Of a stretch of 64,000 nt of DNA, positions 8,383 to 16,572 are shown piece by piece. Numbering within the stretch: position 1 is the first letter of the stretch; each line of letters begins with the position of its first letter. The stretch spans positions 62,001 to 126,000 of the forward strand of contig NZ_JBIGHY010000004.1 of NCBI RefSeq assembly GCF_043555865.1. The letters are read 5' to 3'. Origin of the DNA: Pelomonas dachongensis. GTDB lineage: Bacteria; Pseudomonadota; Gammaproteobacteria; Burkholderiales; Burkholderiaceae_C. The notes below the pieces were generated by a model that did not search any database, was not told the DNA's origin, and was given only the letters and a program-made list of their open reading frames with translations. The position numbers and the translations under genes are program-made.

Positions 8383-9273
8383 TCAGGCTTGGGCGGGTGA
8401 CACCATGCGCCGCACCAGCGGATGTACGACACGCCGCTCGGTGCTGATGCCGTAGAAGTGCTCCACCACGCCGTCCAGCGCGCCGATATGGCGCACGCCG
8501 TACTGCGCCAGCAGTTGCTGGTGCACTAGCGAAGGCGCCGGGAATACGCCCAAGCCGCCTGCAGCGAAGATCTTCAGCAGCGCCGAATCCTCGAACTCGC
8601 CGACCACGCGCGCGGCAACGCCGTGCTGCATGAGCCAGCGGTCGATGTGCGGACGTACGGCCGCATTGGCGGCGGGCAGCAGCATTGGCACATCGGCCAG
8701 GCCCAGCGGGAAACGCTTCTTCGCGTGCGCCGCCAGCTCTGCTGTGCCATACCAGGCCAGCGCCGATGACCCCATCGCGTGGTTGAAAACCTTCAGGCCG
8801 GCGTGCGGCGGTGCGGGCCTGTCGGCCAGCACCAGATCGAGCTTGTGCACGGCCAGGTTGCCCAGCAGGTCGTCGAAGCGTTGCTCGTGGCACAGCAGCC
8901 GTAGCCCGGGCGTGGCCAGCACGGGCTGCACCAGGTGACGTACCACCAGCTTGGGCAAGGTGTCGCTGATGCCCAGCGCCAGCCGCACTGCAGGCCCCGC
9001 GCCGTCGCGCTCACGCAGCAGACCGGGCAGCGCCTCGCCGGCCTCGAAGATGACATCGGCCTGCTGCATCGCGCGCTGGCCCGCCTCGGTCAGCGCCACG
9101 CCGCGGCCCTCGGGGCGCAGCAGCTGCACGCCCAAATCGCGCTCCAGTTCGCGCACCTGCGCGCTGACCGTCTGCACCGCCATGTCCAACCGCGCGGCGG
9201 CGCGCGACATGCCGCCCTCCTTGGCGACCACCCAGAAGTAGTACAGGTGCCGGTAGTTGAAGTGCTGTGACAT
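8383..9273 (-). CDS. nhaR: LysR-family transcriptional activator, NhaR type
   Basis: The 296-residue LysR-type regulator resembles E. coli NhaR, the sodium- and pH-responsive activator of the NhaA antiporter. It opens with FNYRHLYYFW and a winged helix with helix-turn-helix at about residues 18-40 (MSRAAARLDMAVQTVSAQVRELE). It has the NhaR-like effector-domain phrases VVGEFEDSALLKIFAAGGLGVFPAP and ERRVVHPLVRRM. The ATG at 9273 follows an aGGA-type site. It is divergent from an HPF/RaiA-like gene across a 97-base gap. No nhaA is in the window, so its targets may be the ion-transport genes to the right (inference). Confidence 0.82.
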   Translation of the reverse strand: MSQHFNYRHLYYFWVVAKEGGMSRAAARLDMAVQTVSAQVRELERDLGVQLLRPEGRGVALTEAGQRAMQQADVIFEAGEALPGLLRERDGAGPAVRLALGISDTLPKLVVRHLVQPVLATPGLRLLCHEQRFDDLLGNLAVHKLDLVLADRPAPPHAGLKVFNHAMGSSALAWYGTAELAAHAKKRFPLGLADVPMLLPAANAAVRPHIDRWLMQHGVAARVVGEFEDSALLKIFAAGGLGVFPAPSLVHQQLLAQYGVRHIGALDGVVEHFYGISTERRVVHPLVRRMVSPAQA

Positions 9274-9285
9274 GTTCCTGGTTTT

Positions 9286-9302
9286 CGGGAAGTTCGCTCC
9301 CG
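9286..9302. promoter_or_regulatory. inverted repeat in the nhaR / HPF-like intergenic gap
   Basis: CGGGA (9286-9290) and TCCCG (9298-9302) form a short inverted repeat with a 7-base spacer in the 97-base divergent gap. LysR-type proteins usually bind imperfect dyads in such gaps, often controlling both directions. This is a weak candidate based on position and symmetry only. Confidence 0.25.
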
Positions 9303-9370
9303 TATTGTCTGCTTTCACGGAAGTCTCGGGCCGCCTATCGTGCGGCAGTCCTTCAACTTCGGAGATCGAC

Positions 9371-9709
9371 ATGCAAGTGAACTTCCAGTCATTGAACAGG
9401 GCGGCCGGCGACCTCGCCGCCTTCGTCGAGCGCCGCGTGCGCTTTGCGATGCGCCGCCGCGCCGACGCGGTGCCGCAGGTGACCGTGCGGTTGGAGGACT
9501 TGAACGGCCCGCGTGGAGGCCCCGACAAGGAGTGCCGCATCACGCTGCGCACCGAGGGTCACGGCACGCTGGTGGCGCGCGCGCTTGCCACTACGTGGCG
9601 GCGCGCGGTGCATGAGGCGCTGCTGCGCGCCGGACACCTGCTGGCGCGCGTAATTGGCCGCAAGCAGTCGCGCCGCCGCCCGACGCTGCCAGGTCCCGAC
9701 GCCGCCTGA
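9371..9709 (+). CDS. HPF/RaiA-family-like ribosome-associated protein
   Basis: The 112-residue protein resembles the compact HPF/RaiA-like proteins of Burkholderiales. It has an N-terminal beta-alpha unit (AAFVERRVRFAMRRRADAVPQVTVRLEDLNG), then PDKECRITLRTEGHGTLVARA, a strand, and a helix rich in Arg/Ala/Leu. Family members bind ribosomes in stationary phase or stress. The central GGPDKEC segment is like the GGANDKRC region of relatives. The basic tail (RKQSRRRP) fits RNA contact. It is divergent from the nhaR-like gene and is followed 5 bases later by a TerB-like gene, suggesting a common transcript. Similarity is moderate, so the ribosome role is inferred. Confidence 0.65.
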   Translation: MQVNFQSLNRAAGDLAAFVERRVRFAMRRRADAVPQVTVRLEDLNGPRGGPDKECRITLRTEGHGTLVARALATTWRRAVHEALLRAGHLLARVIGRKQSRRRPTLPGPDAA

Positions 9710-9714
9710 CTTCC

Positions 9715-10146
9715 ATGCGCAGCTATCCCACCGACAGTCCCCAGGCCGTGGCCCGTATCGTCTCGCTCGCGCTGCTGGCTGATGGCAACCTGCATCCGCG
9801 CGAGCTGGGTGCGTTGCAGCGCTTGCAGTTCAACCAGGCCGCTTCGCTGCCAGAGGGCACCTTGCAGACAGTGCTGCGAGACTTCTGCGAGGACTTGCTG
9901 GCCACGCATGCTGCCGCTCCGGCCAGCACGCTGACGCTGGACGACACCACGATCGACGCGCTGCTCGACGAGGTGCAGGACGAGTCGCTGCGCATCCGCG
10001 TGCTGCAGCTGTGCGCCGCCGTCATCGAGGCCGATGCCCACCTGGCTCGCAGCGAGTTTCGCGTGCTGCAGGCCGCCGCGAGACGCTGGCACGTCTCCAT
10101 CGACCGTCTCGACCTTCTGCGCGCGTTGGACGCAGCACACGTCTGA
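9715..10146 (+). CDS. TerB-like tellurite-resistance/helical domain protein
   Basis: The 143-residue, all-helical acidic protein has the internal pseudo-repeat of TerB-like domains: IVSLALLADGNLHPRELGALQRL near residue 15 and CAAVIEADAHLARSEFRVLQAAARRWHV near residue 100, each with an acidic turn where TerB binds metal. TerB-like proteins occur with TerC in stress and metal-related complexes. This gene sits directly before a TerC gene (45-base gap), so the two probably act together. No signal peptide or membrane segment is visible. The biochemical role is unknown. Confidence 0.68.
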   Translation: MRSYPTDSPQAVARIVSLALLADGNLHPRELGALQRLQFNQAASLPEGTLQTVLRDFCEDLLATHAAAPASTLTLDDTTIDALLDEVQDESLRIRVLQLCAAVIEADAHLARSEFRVLQAAARRWHVSIDRLDLLRALDAAHV

Positions 10147-10191
10147 CGCCGTCGGCCCCTTCACCTTCAAACCAACAACTCAGAGGATCTC

Positions 10192-11178
10192 GTGGACACC
10201 CTGCTCACCCTGTTGCAAACCCCTTGGTTGGACAAGCCGGTCTGGGCCTGGATGGCATTCCTGGCCGTCGTCGTCGTGCTGCTGGTGCTGGACCTGGGCG
10301 TGCTGCACAAGGAGGAGCGCGAGATCGGCGTGCGCGAGAGTCTGCTGCTGTCGGCCGGCTACATCAGCATCGCGCTGCTGTTCGGCGCGTGGGTGTGGTG
10401 GTACATGGGCGCGCAGTCTGGCCTGGAGTACTACACCGGCTTCCTCATCGAGAAGTCGCTGTCGATGGACAACGTGTTCGTCATCGCGATGATCTTTGGC
10501 TTCCTGGGCATCCCGCGCGTGTACCAGCACCGCGTGCTGTTCTGGGGCATCCTGGGTGTCATCGTCATGCGCGCGGCACTGATCGGTGTGGGCGCGGCGC
10601 TGGTACAGAACTTCAGCTGGGTGCTCTACCTGTTCGGCGCCTTCCTCGTCATCACGGGCGTCAAGATGTGGCTGGCTGCCGAGCACGTGCCCGACATGGC
10701 CAACAACGCGGTACTGAAGTTCCTGCGCCGCCATCTGCGCGTCACCGACCAGCTGCAAGGCAATGCCTTCTTCGTGAAGCAGCCCGACACGGGCGGCAAG
10801 CTGGTGCGCCACGCGACGCCGCTGTTCCTGGCGCTTGCGATGGTGGAGATCGTCGACCTGGTGTTCGCCGTCGACTCGGTGCCAGCGATCTTCGCCATCA
10901 CCAGTGATCCGTTCATCGTCTACACGAGCAATATCTTCGCCATCCTGGGCCTGCGCGCCCTGTACTTCGCGCTGGCGGCCATGATCCACCGCTTTCACTA
11001 CTTGAAGTACGCGCTGGCCCTGGTGCTGGTGTTCATCGGCACGAAAATCTTTCTCGTCAACGTCATCGGCAAGTTCCCGCCCGCGCTGTCGCTGGGCATC
11101 ACCTTCGGCCTGATCGCAGGTGGCGTTTTGGTGTCGCTCTGGAAGACGCGTGCGCAGGCGGTGGGCAAGCCGGCATGA
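10192..11178 (+). CDS. TerC-family integral membrane protein (Alx-like)
   Basis: The 328-residue protein has about nine transmembrane segments and the TerC hallmarks SLSMDNVFVIAMIFGFLGIP (near 90), ALAMVEIVDLVFAVDSVPAIFAITSDPFIVYTSNIFAILGLRALYF (shown in parts, residues about 210-260) and conserved acidic residues within membrane helices. Alx and TerC relatives are linked to manganese export and alkaline stress. The GTG at 10192 follows aGAGGA. Its last four bases overlap the start of the next gene (ATGA), indicating translational coupling with the SbtA-like transporter. No manganese (yybP-ykoY) riboswitch can fit in the 45-base gap upstream. Confidence 0.9.
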   Translation: MDTLLTLLQTPWLDKPVWAWMAFLAVVVVLLVLDLGVLHKEEREIGVRESLLLSAGYISIALLFGAWVWWYMGAQSGLEYYTGFLIEKSLSMDNVFVIAMIFGFLGIPRVYQHRVLFWGILGVIVMRAALIGVGAALVQNFSWVLYLFGAFLVITGVKMWLAAEHVPDMANNAVLKFLRRHLRVTDQLQGNAFFVKQPDTGGKLVRHATPLFLALAMVEIVDLVFAVDSVPAIFAITSDPFIVYTSNIFAILGLRALYFALAAMIHRFHYLKYALALVLVFIGTKIFLVNVIGKFPPALSLGITFGLIAGGVLVSLWKTRAQAVGKPA

Positions 11179-12125
11179 ACCAGCTGCTCGACCCCGCCAT
11201 CCTGTTCTTTTGCTTCGGTATCGCGGCCGGGCTGCTGCGCTCCAACCTGGAGATTCCACCGGCCATCTCGCGCTTCCTGTCGCTGTACCTGCTGATGGCG
11301 CTGGGGCTCAAGGGCGGCTTCGCGCTGGCGCGGTCGGGCCTGACGCCCGAGGTCGCGGCCAGCCTCGGTGCCGCTTTGCTGCTGGCGGTGGCGGTACCGC
11401 TGGCGAGCTATGCGCTGCTGCGCCGCTCGCTCAACGGCTTCGACGCAGCGGCCATCGCCGCCACCTACGGCTCCGTCAGCGCGGTGACCTTCATCACCGC
11501 CGTGCAGTACCTCGACACGCAAGGCCTGCCCTACGGCGGCCACATGGCAGCGGCGATGGCACTGATGGAGTCGCCCGCTATCTTGCTAGCGGTGCTGCTG
11601 GCCAACCGCGCCCGCCGCCAGCAGGGCACGGTCCAGGTGGTGCCGCTGCGCGACGTGCTGCATGAATCGCTGACTGACGGCGCGCAGCTGTTGCTGCTGG
11701 GCGCGATGCTCATCGGCATGCTGACGGGCGACCGAGGCGAGGCGGCGATGCAGCCCTTCACCGGCGACCTGTTCAAGGGCATGCTGGCCTTCTTCCTGCT
11801 GGACATGGGCCTGTCTTGCGCCCGCCAGCTGGGCGCGCTGGGCGGCGCGCCGCGCTGGCTGCTTGGCTATGCGCTGGCCGCGCCCCTGGTCCATGCAGCC
11901 GTCGCGCTGACTCTGGGCCGGCTGTTGAGCCTTGAGCCGGGCAACACGGCGCTGCTGCTGGTGCTCGCGGCCTCGGCCAGCTACATCGCCGTACCCGCCG
12001 TCGTGCGTCACGCCATCCCGGAGGCCAGACCGGGCCTGTACCTGGGCCTGTCGCTTGGCGTGACCTTTCCTTTCAACATCCTCGTCGGCATACCGTCCTA
12101 CATCCGCATCGCCCACGGCGGCTGA
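11175..12125 (+). CDS. SbtA-like sodium-dependent bicarbonate transporter family permease
   Basis: The 316-residue, roughly ten-helix membrane protein matches the SbtA/DUF897 family by its inverted-repeat layout: LLMALGLKGGFALARSGL in the first half, GSVSAVTFITAVQYL and GHMAAAMALMESPAILLAVLL in the middle, and LASASYIAVPAVVRHAIPEARPGLYLGLSLGVTFPFN at the end (given here as pieces). Cyanobacterial SbtA imports bicarbonate with sodium; the substrate in proteobacteria is mostly untested. It overlaps the terC gene by four bases. A coupled TerC plus SbtA pair next to an NhaR-type regulator suggests a pH/sodium/bicarbonate response. Confidence 0.85.
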   Translation: MNQLLDPAILFFCFGIAAGLLRSNLEIPPAISRFLSLYLLMALGLKGGFALARSGLTPEVAASLGAALLLAVAVPLASYALLRRSLNGFDAAAIAATYGSVSAVTFITAVQYLDTQGLPYGGHMAAAMALMESPAILLAVLLANRARRQQGTVQVVPLRDVLHESLTDGAQLLLLGAMLIGMLTGDRGEAAMQPFTGDLFKGMLAFFLLDMGLSCARQLGALGGAPRWLLGYALAAPLVHAAVALTLGRLLSLEPGNTALLLVLAASASYIAVPAVVRHAIPEARPGLYLGLSLGVTFPFNILVGIPSYIRIAHGG

Positions 12126-12153
12126 TGCTGACGCAGCGTCAAGACCACTCACC

Positions 12154-12642
12154 ATGCCGAGCACCGATGTTCTTCTCTGGATACTGACGGCCCTCCTGAT
12201 GGCCGCCGGCCTCGCGGGCGCAGTGCTGCCGGTGTTGCCAGGTGCCGCGCTGGTGCTGGCCGGCGCGGTACTCGGCGCGTGGATTGACGGCTTCGAGCGC
12301 GTCGGAGGTTGGACGGTGGGCCTGCTGGTAGCGCTGGCTCTGCTGTCCTGGATCCTCGACTACGTGGCCGCGCTGTTGGGTGCCAAGAAAGTGGGCGCCA
12401 GCCGGCTGGCATTGATCGGCGCTGCGGTAGGCACCGTCGCTGGACTGATGTTCGGCATCGTCGGCGTGTTCGTGCTGCCTTTCATCGGTGCGGCACTCGG
12501 GGAGTACGTCGCTCGCCGCGACCACCAAGCGGCCACGCGGGTGGGTATTGCGACTGGGCTAGGTCTGCTTTTGGCACTGGTCGCGAAGGTCGTCATCGCC
12601 TTCGTGATGATCGGGGTTTTTGTGGCGGCGCTTGTGTTCTAA
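12154..12642 (+). CDS. DUF456-family small membrane protein
   Basis: The 162-residue protein is almost wholly hydrophobic, with four to five membrane helices in the DUF456 pattern: LMAAGLAGAVLPVLPGAALVLAGA at the start, WILDYVAALLGAKKVGASR in the middle and GPFLGA-like FGIVGVFVLPFIGAALGEY before the last helix. Its function is unknown. It begins 28 bases after the SbtA-like gene and probably belongs to the same transcript. Confidence 0.82.
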   Translation: MPSTDVLLWILTALLMAAGLAGAVLPVLPGAALVLAGAVLGAWIDGFERVGGWTVGLLVALALLSWILDYVAALLGAKKVGASRLALIGAAVGTVAGLMFGIVGVFVLPFIGAALGEYVARRDHQAATRVGIATGLGLLLALVAKVVIAFVMIGVFVAALVF

Positions 12643-12975
12643 ATGTTGCCGCGTCGCACTTGAAGGCTGCGGTTTTTCAGGAGGATTGGATCCACGGCCT
12701 ATGTCGTTCCTGCTCAATCCGGTGAGTCGCTTCAACGCAGCGGCTTGCGGCAAGCGCGGCACTGCTGTCCGCAACGGTGCAGTGCGCGGGCAACAAGGTT
12801 CCGCCAGCCTCGTGTTCACCGATGGCGACATGGCCAACGCAGACTTTGTGCCCAGTGGACTCTGTCCGCTCGACAGCGATCCCGTGCCAGTCACCAGCGT
12901 GCCAAGCTAGACAGCCGCCAGGGCTCGAAAGGAGTGCAGCGACCCATTCGTCAGAGCGTTCGGTTTGGCCGACCG
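12643..12975. other. gap without recognisable gene
   Basis: About 330 bases separate the DUF456 gene from the caspase-like remnant. Short open frames exist on both strands but none resembles a known protein or has a convincing start. The base composition is somewhat lower in G+C than the flanking genes. No terminator with a T-run was found. Confidence 0.5.
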
Positions 12976-13889
12976 TCACGTTGGCGTACCCAACGCCGGC
13001 CCTTCTCCACGCCGCGCGAAGTTGAATAGCCTTGGCCGCTGCACCCGACGATCGGCTGTCGACAGGCCGATATCCTTTGCCGCTCGAAGCCCATCGGCGC
13101 CGGCCCGCTTGCCGCTGCGGAGCTCTTGCTCGAGCACCGGCACGCCGACCTCCCGTAGGCCAGCAGTTCCTCGAGGCTGATGCTCTTGTCGGCTGGCTTG
13201 AAGTCGGCGCGGCTCGAAGCAAGACCACCCTGCATCAGCGCGAATGTCAACAGGCCATGCTTGAGCGAGGGATCCTCCGCCGCCACATCTTCGGCCTGGC
13301 TGGCCGCGAGGATACGGGTCCCCTTGTCGTATGCGAGCTGCCCCAGTCCACGGGTCCCCAGCGGCCCTGGTCGGAATCCAGGCGAGGCTACCGAGGCGTC
13401 AGAGTGACAGGCATCGATGATCAGCGCAAACTCTCCCGCATCCACATCGCGAATCCAGGACGCCAAATCCTCAGTGCTGATCGCCGATGCCGACAGGACT
13501 TATGAGATCAGACGAGTGCTGCCCTTCGCGCCGAAGTCCTGCGGCAGCAGATAGAAAGTCCCTGGATAATCCACGTAGCCGTGCCCGGCGAAGGTCACGA
13601 TCACCAGGTCGTCCGGAGTGGCTGCGGCGAGCCGAGATGCATCTGGCACGCCAGACAGGGCGGCGCTGGCTGACTCGTTGCCAGCCAATACGTTGAGCAG
13701 TGCGCGGATCTTGGCCTTGGTTGCGTTGCGATCCTTGACGCCATCCGCCAGCAATGCCACCGGCACCACATCGGCGTACTCCCCGTGTGCGCGCAGCCGC
13801 TTTGACAGCGACTCGATGGACAGCCTGTGTTGGAGGTTTCGGACCCGGACGCGGCATGTGACGGCTGCGCCGGTCTTCGTGCACATCAC
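12976..13889 (-). pseudogene. broken caspase-like (peptidase C14, metacaspase-type) gene
   Basis: Read leftward, the upstream part (13502-13889) contains the p20 beta-strand and catalytic histidine, LVIVTFAGHGYVDYPG. An in-frame TAA at 13500-13502 interrupts the frame, which then continues uninterrupted as SAISTEDLASWIRDVDAGEF and reaches the catalytic cysteine in LIIDACHSDAS. After EELLAYG a frameshift near 13155 moves the rest (EVGVPVLEQELRSGKRAG) to another frame, ending at 12976. The N-terminal region (often WD40 or another sensor in this family) is missing. One stop, one frameshift and a lost N-terminus make this a pseudogene, although both catalytic residues are still recognisable. Confidence 0.75.
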
Positions 13890-13985
13890 GTCGAGCCGAG
13901 CATCGAACTCGCAGTGTCACGCGCCGAATTTGGTCGTCGAGGCGGCGCCGGAGCATGCCGGTACAACCGACTGCAAACTCAACAA

Positions 13986-15578
13986 CTAGATGGTTTTCTG
14001 GACTAATCTGAAGACAGCTACGGAATGCACCAACCCTTGCGCCTGTTGATTCAGCACGCCGGCCGCGGAGGCCATCTGCTCGACCAGCGCCGCATTTTGC
14101 TGGGTCGATTCATCCAGCCTCGCCACCGAGCTGCTGACGTGGTTGATGCCGTTGGCCTGCTCTTGAGTTGCCCGGCTGATCTCTGCGATCAGGTCGGCAA
14201 CACGTTTGACTTCGTCCACGATGGCGGTCATGGCTGAACCGGCGTCATTGACCAGGCTGGAACCAACGACGACCTTTGTGACGCTGGCATCAATAAGCGC
14301 CTTGATTTCTTTGGCTGCCAGGGCACTGCGTTGTGCAAGATTGCGTACCTCGCCGGCTACAACGGCAAAGCCGCGGCCCTGGTCGCCTGCTCGTGCCGCT
14401 TCAACGGAGGCATTGAGCGCCAAGATGTTGGTTTGAAACGCGATGCCGTCAATCACACTGGTGATGTCGGCGATCCTGCTGGAGCTGTCACTGATCTCAT
14501 CCATGGTGGACACCACCTGGCGAACAACAGCCCCGCCATTCTCAGCAGCCTTACGCGCCGACAGCGCCAGACGGCTGGCCTCTTGTGCAGTTTCCGCGTT
14601 CTGCCGCACCGTGGCGGTCATCTGCTCCATGGAGGAGGCGTTCTGCTGCAGGCTCGTGGCCTGTTGCTCTGTGCGTACTGACAGGTCCGAATTGCCCGTT
14701 GCAATCTCTTTCGAACCCGCCTCGAGGGACGTGGCCGTTGACCTCACCTGACTGACGATGCCGGCCAAGGCGGACTGCATGTCCTGCAGACAAGCGAGCA
14801 CGCTGGTGGCAGGTACGGCCCCGGGTGCCTTCAGCGGACTCAGGTTGCCCGAGGCCACTTGTCGGGCGGCAGCACTGAGGGAAACCGGGTCCGCGCCGAG
14901 AGATCTCATGAGACTTCGGTGGATGGCGAAACCCATCAAGACGGCGATCGCCATTGACACGACCGAGGCGCCCATCAGCAGCGAGCGTTCCAGCTCGAAT
15001 TCGCCAGCCGACGCCTCGATCTTGGCCATCCCGCCTTGCGCGATCAGGTTCGAGTAGTCGGCCGTATTCGCAATCAGCGCCTTGAGCAGCGGCTGGCATT
15101 CGGCGTTCATCTTCTCAATCGCCTGCTCCTTTTGGCCGGCGAGTGCCTTGGCCACAATGTCCAGGGCAACCGGTCCGTACTTGGATTCGAGCTCGATCAT
15201 GCGTTCAAGCAGATCGCGCTCTGCGGCACTCACGCTCTGGGCGGAGTCCACCGCCTTGCGAAGTGCCGCAAGCCGTTCCTGCACGCGGTCATGAGCTCCT
15301 TTGACGGCGACCGTCTCCGCCTGGATGTCTTCTGCGCTGGTCAGCAGAATCAGGTTGCGTGCAGAGATGGCGCGAGCGCTGGCCGCCGCGCGGATGTCTC
15401 TAGCAAGGCTTCCTCGGCTGAACTCTTCCGTCACGAAACTATTGAAGCTGCCCTGAGACTTGCTCAGGCTCGCGATAGATAACGCCGTCATGGCGACCAA
15501 GATGGCGACCAGGATCGAGAAAGCCATCGTCAGCTTCGACTTGATGGTTTGTTGATCGAACTTGAACATCTTTTGCAT
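13986..15578 (-). CDS. methyl-accepting chemotaxis protein
   Basis: The 530-residue chemoreceptor has a transmembrane helix at about 17-37, a four-helix-bundle type periplasmic domain (about 40-200), a second membrane helix near 205-225, a HAMP-like linker containing LGADP, and the cytoplasmic signalling domain. The signalling hairpin reads IDGIAFQTNILALNASVEAAR followed by GFAVVAGEVR, the CheA/CheW contact. There is no C-terminal methyltransferase-docking pentapeptide. The ATG at 15578 has a strong site (TAGGAGG, 4 bases upstream). It lies 142 bases after a roadblock-domain gene in the same direction. No other che genes are near, so its ligand and partner array are unknown. Confidence 0.92.
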   Translation of the reverse strand: MQKMFKFDQQTIKSKLTMAFSILVAILVAMTALSIASLSKSQGSFNSFVTEEFSRGSLARDIRAAASARAISARNLILLTSAEDIQAETVAVKGAHDRVQERLAALRKAVDSAQSVSAAERDLLERMIELESKYGPVALDIVAKALAGQKEQAIEKMNAECQPLLKALIANTADYSNLIAQGGMAKIEASAGEFELERSLLMGASVVSMAIAVLMGFAIHRSLMRSLGADPVSLSAAARQVASGNLSPLKAPGAVPATSVLACLQDMQSALAGIVSQVRSTATSLEAGSKEIATGNSDLSVRTEQQATSLQQNASSMEQMTATVRQNAETAQEASRLALSARKAAENGGAVVRQVVSTMDEISDSSSRIADITSVIDGIAFQTNILALNASVEAARAGDQGRGFAVVAGEVRNLAQRSALAAKEIKALIDASVTKVVVGSSLVNDAGSAMTAIVDEVKRVADLIAEISRATQEQANGINHVSSSVARLDESTQQNAALVEQMASAAGVLNQQAQGLVHSVAVFRLVQKTI

Positions 15579-15720
15579 GCCTCCTAGGCGTCAGCCGACG
15601 AAGCCTGACCATCGCTCTCTAAATGGGCCTGTCGAACGATCGCGCCCAAGGACGAACACTCGCATGCCGGATGCACTGTCGGCTCAGAACCTGCACGCAG
15701 GCCTTCGCGCGGTTTGACGA

Positions 15721-16572
15721 CTACACCTTGAGGGAGCGCTCCACGTCGGTCAGCTTGTAGCGAGCCAGTGCCAAGTTGCCCTTCGCGCGGTCGAGCACCA
15801 GGTACAAAAAGAGGCCTTCCGCGTTGGGTACCAGGCGGATCAGGTGGTACTGATTGGCGAGCGTGATCAAGATGTCCTCGATGCCGTTGCGGATGCCCAG
15901 CGTCTCCATCGTCTTGAGCTTTGCGCGCACGACTTGCGTGTTGCCTGCAGCTGCCAGCTCTAGGTTGAGGCCGCCCCCAGCTTGGGCCAGGCACATGCCG
16001 CTGCGATAGTCCACCAGCGCCACGGCCAACGCGCCGTCAATCGTCATCGCGGCATCCATGGAGGGCTTCAGATTCGTCGTCATATGGATTTCTCGGTTCT
16101 CGTCGTTAAGAAAGTGGTCGTTCAGCAGTTCAACTTTGGTCAATTGCTCCATCAGCACGAACCAAAGCGTTTGTGGGTCGCTGTTGGGCAGTTGGTACTT
16201 GGTCACACCCTCACGCCGCTGGGTGGCGATGAAGCGGGTGAGGGCGATTTGCTCCATTACCGCAGTGGGCAGCAGGAGGAACCAGACGGCCGGCGCGTCG
16301 GCCATGCTGGGTTGGGTCAGCGCCTCAGCGAGAAGTGCGAGGGAACCGGGTCCCACCAAGACCGCCAGGGCCGCGGGGTTGGGGTTCAGGGCGGCCAAGT
16401 CCGCAGAGCTGGAAGGGCGGTGCCAGTCGATGCGCGGCGCACGTGCGACCTGGGCCAGAGGGATGTCCGTCCACTTGCCGAAGCCGGTCACCCCAGCCAC
16501 CCCGAGTTGCTCCAGTGCGGACGCGCCGATGCGTGCGGTGAGGTCGAGCACGGAGATCTGAGGAGATGGCAT
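15721..16572 (-). CDS. roadblock/LC7-domain protein with an unrecognised N-terminal half
   Basis: The C-terminal 120 residues (from MTTNLKPSMDAAMTIDGALAV) are a complete roadblock/LC7 domain of the kind found as free-standing proteins in Burkholderiales: ALVDYRSGMCLAQAGGG, NTQVVRAKLKTMETLG, EDILITLANQYHLIR, LFLYLVLDR. Such domains usually form regulatory dimers with small GTPases or sensor proteins. The N-terminal 160 residues (with PAALAVLVGPGSLALLAEAL and AVWFLLLPTAVMEQIALTRFIATQRREG) are not recognised. An internal ATG at the domain border lacks a good ribosome site, so I treat it as one protein. The start is uncertain: ATG 16572 was chosen over an upstream TTG at 16581, and neither has a clear Shine-Dalgarno. 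The MCP gene follows in the same direction. Confidence 0.7.
   Translation of the reverse strand: MPSPQISVLDLTARIGASALEQLGVAGVTGFGKWTDIPLAQVARAPRIDWHRPSSSADLAALNPNPAALAVLVGPGSLALLAEALTQPSMADAPAVWFLLLPTAVMEQIALTRFIATQRREGVTKYQLPNSDPQTLWFVLMEQLTKVELLNDHFLNDENREIHMTTNLKPSMDAAMTIDGALAVALVDYRSGMCLAQAGGGLNLELAAAGNTQVVRAKLKTMETLGIRNGIEDILITLANQYHLIRLVPNAEGLFLYLVLDRAKGNLALARYKLTDVERSLKV

Noticed and set aside
10147..10191. Possible manganese (yybP-ykoY) riboswitch before terC
   Set aside because: Only 45 bases separate the TerB-like gene from terC, too short for the riboswitch, and no matching motif was seen.
12643..12975. Small genes on either strand between DUF456 and the caspase remnant
   Set aside because: No family resemblance, no convincing ribosome sites and mutually overlapping frames.
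16083..16092. Internal ATG as the true start of a stand-alone roadblock gene
   Set aside because: No good ribosome binding site precedes it, and the upstream part is open with a consistent coding pattern. The alternative is mentioned in the entry and kept open.
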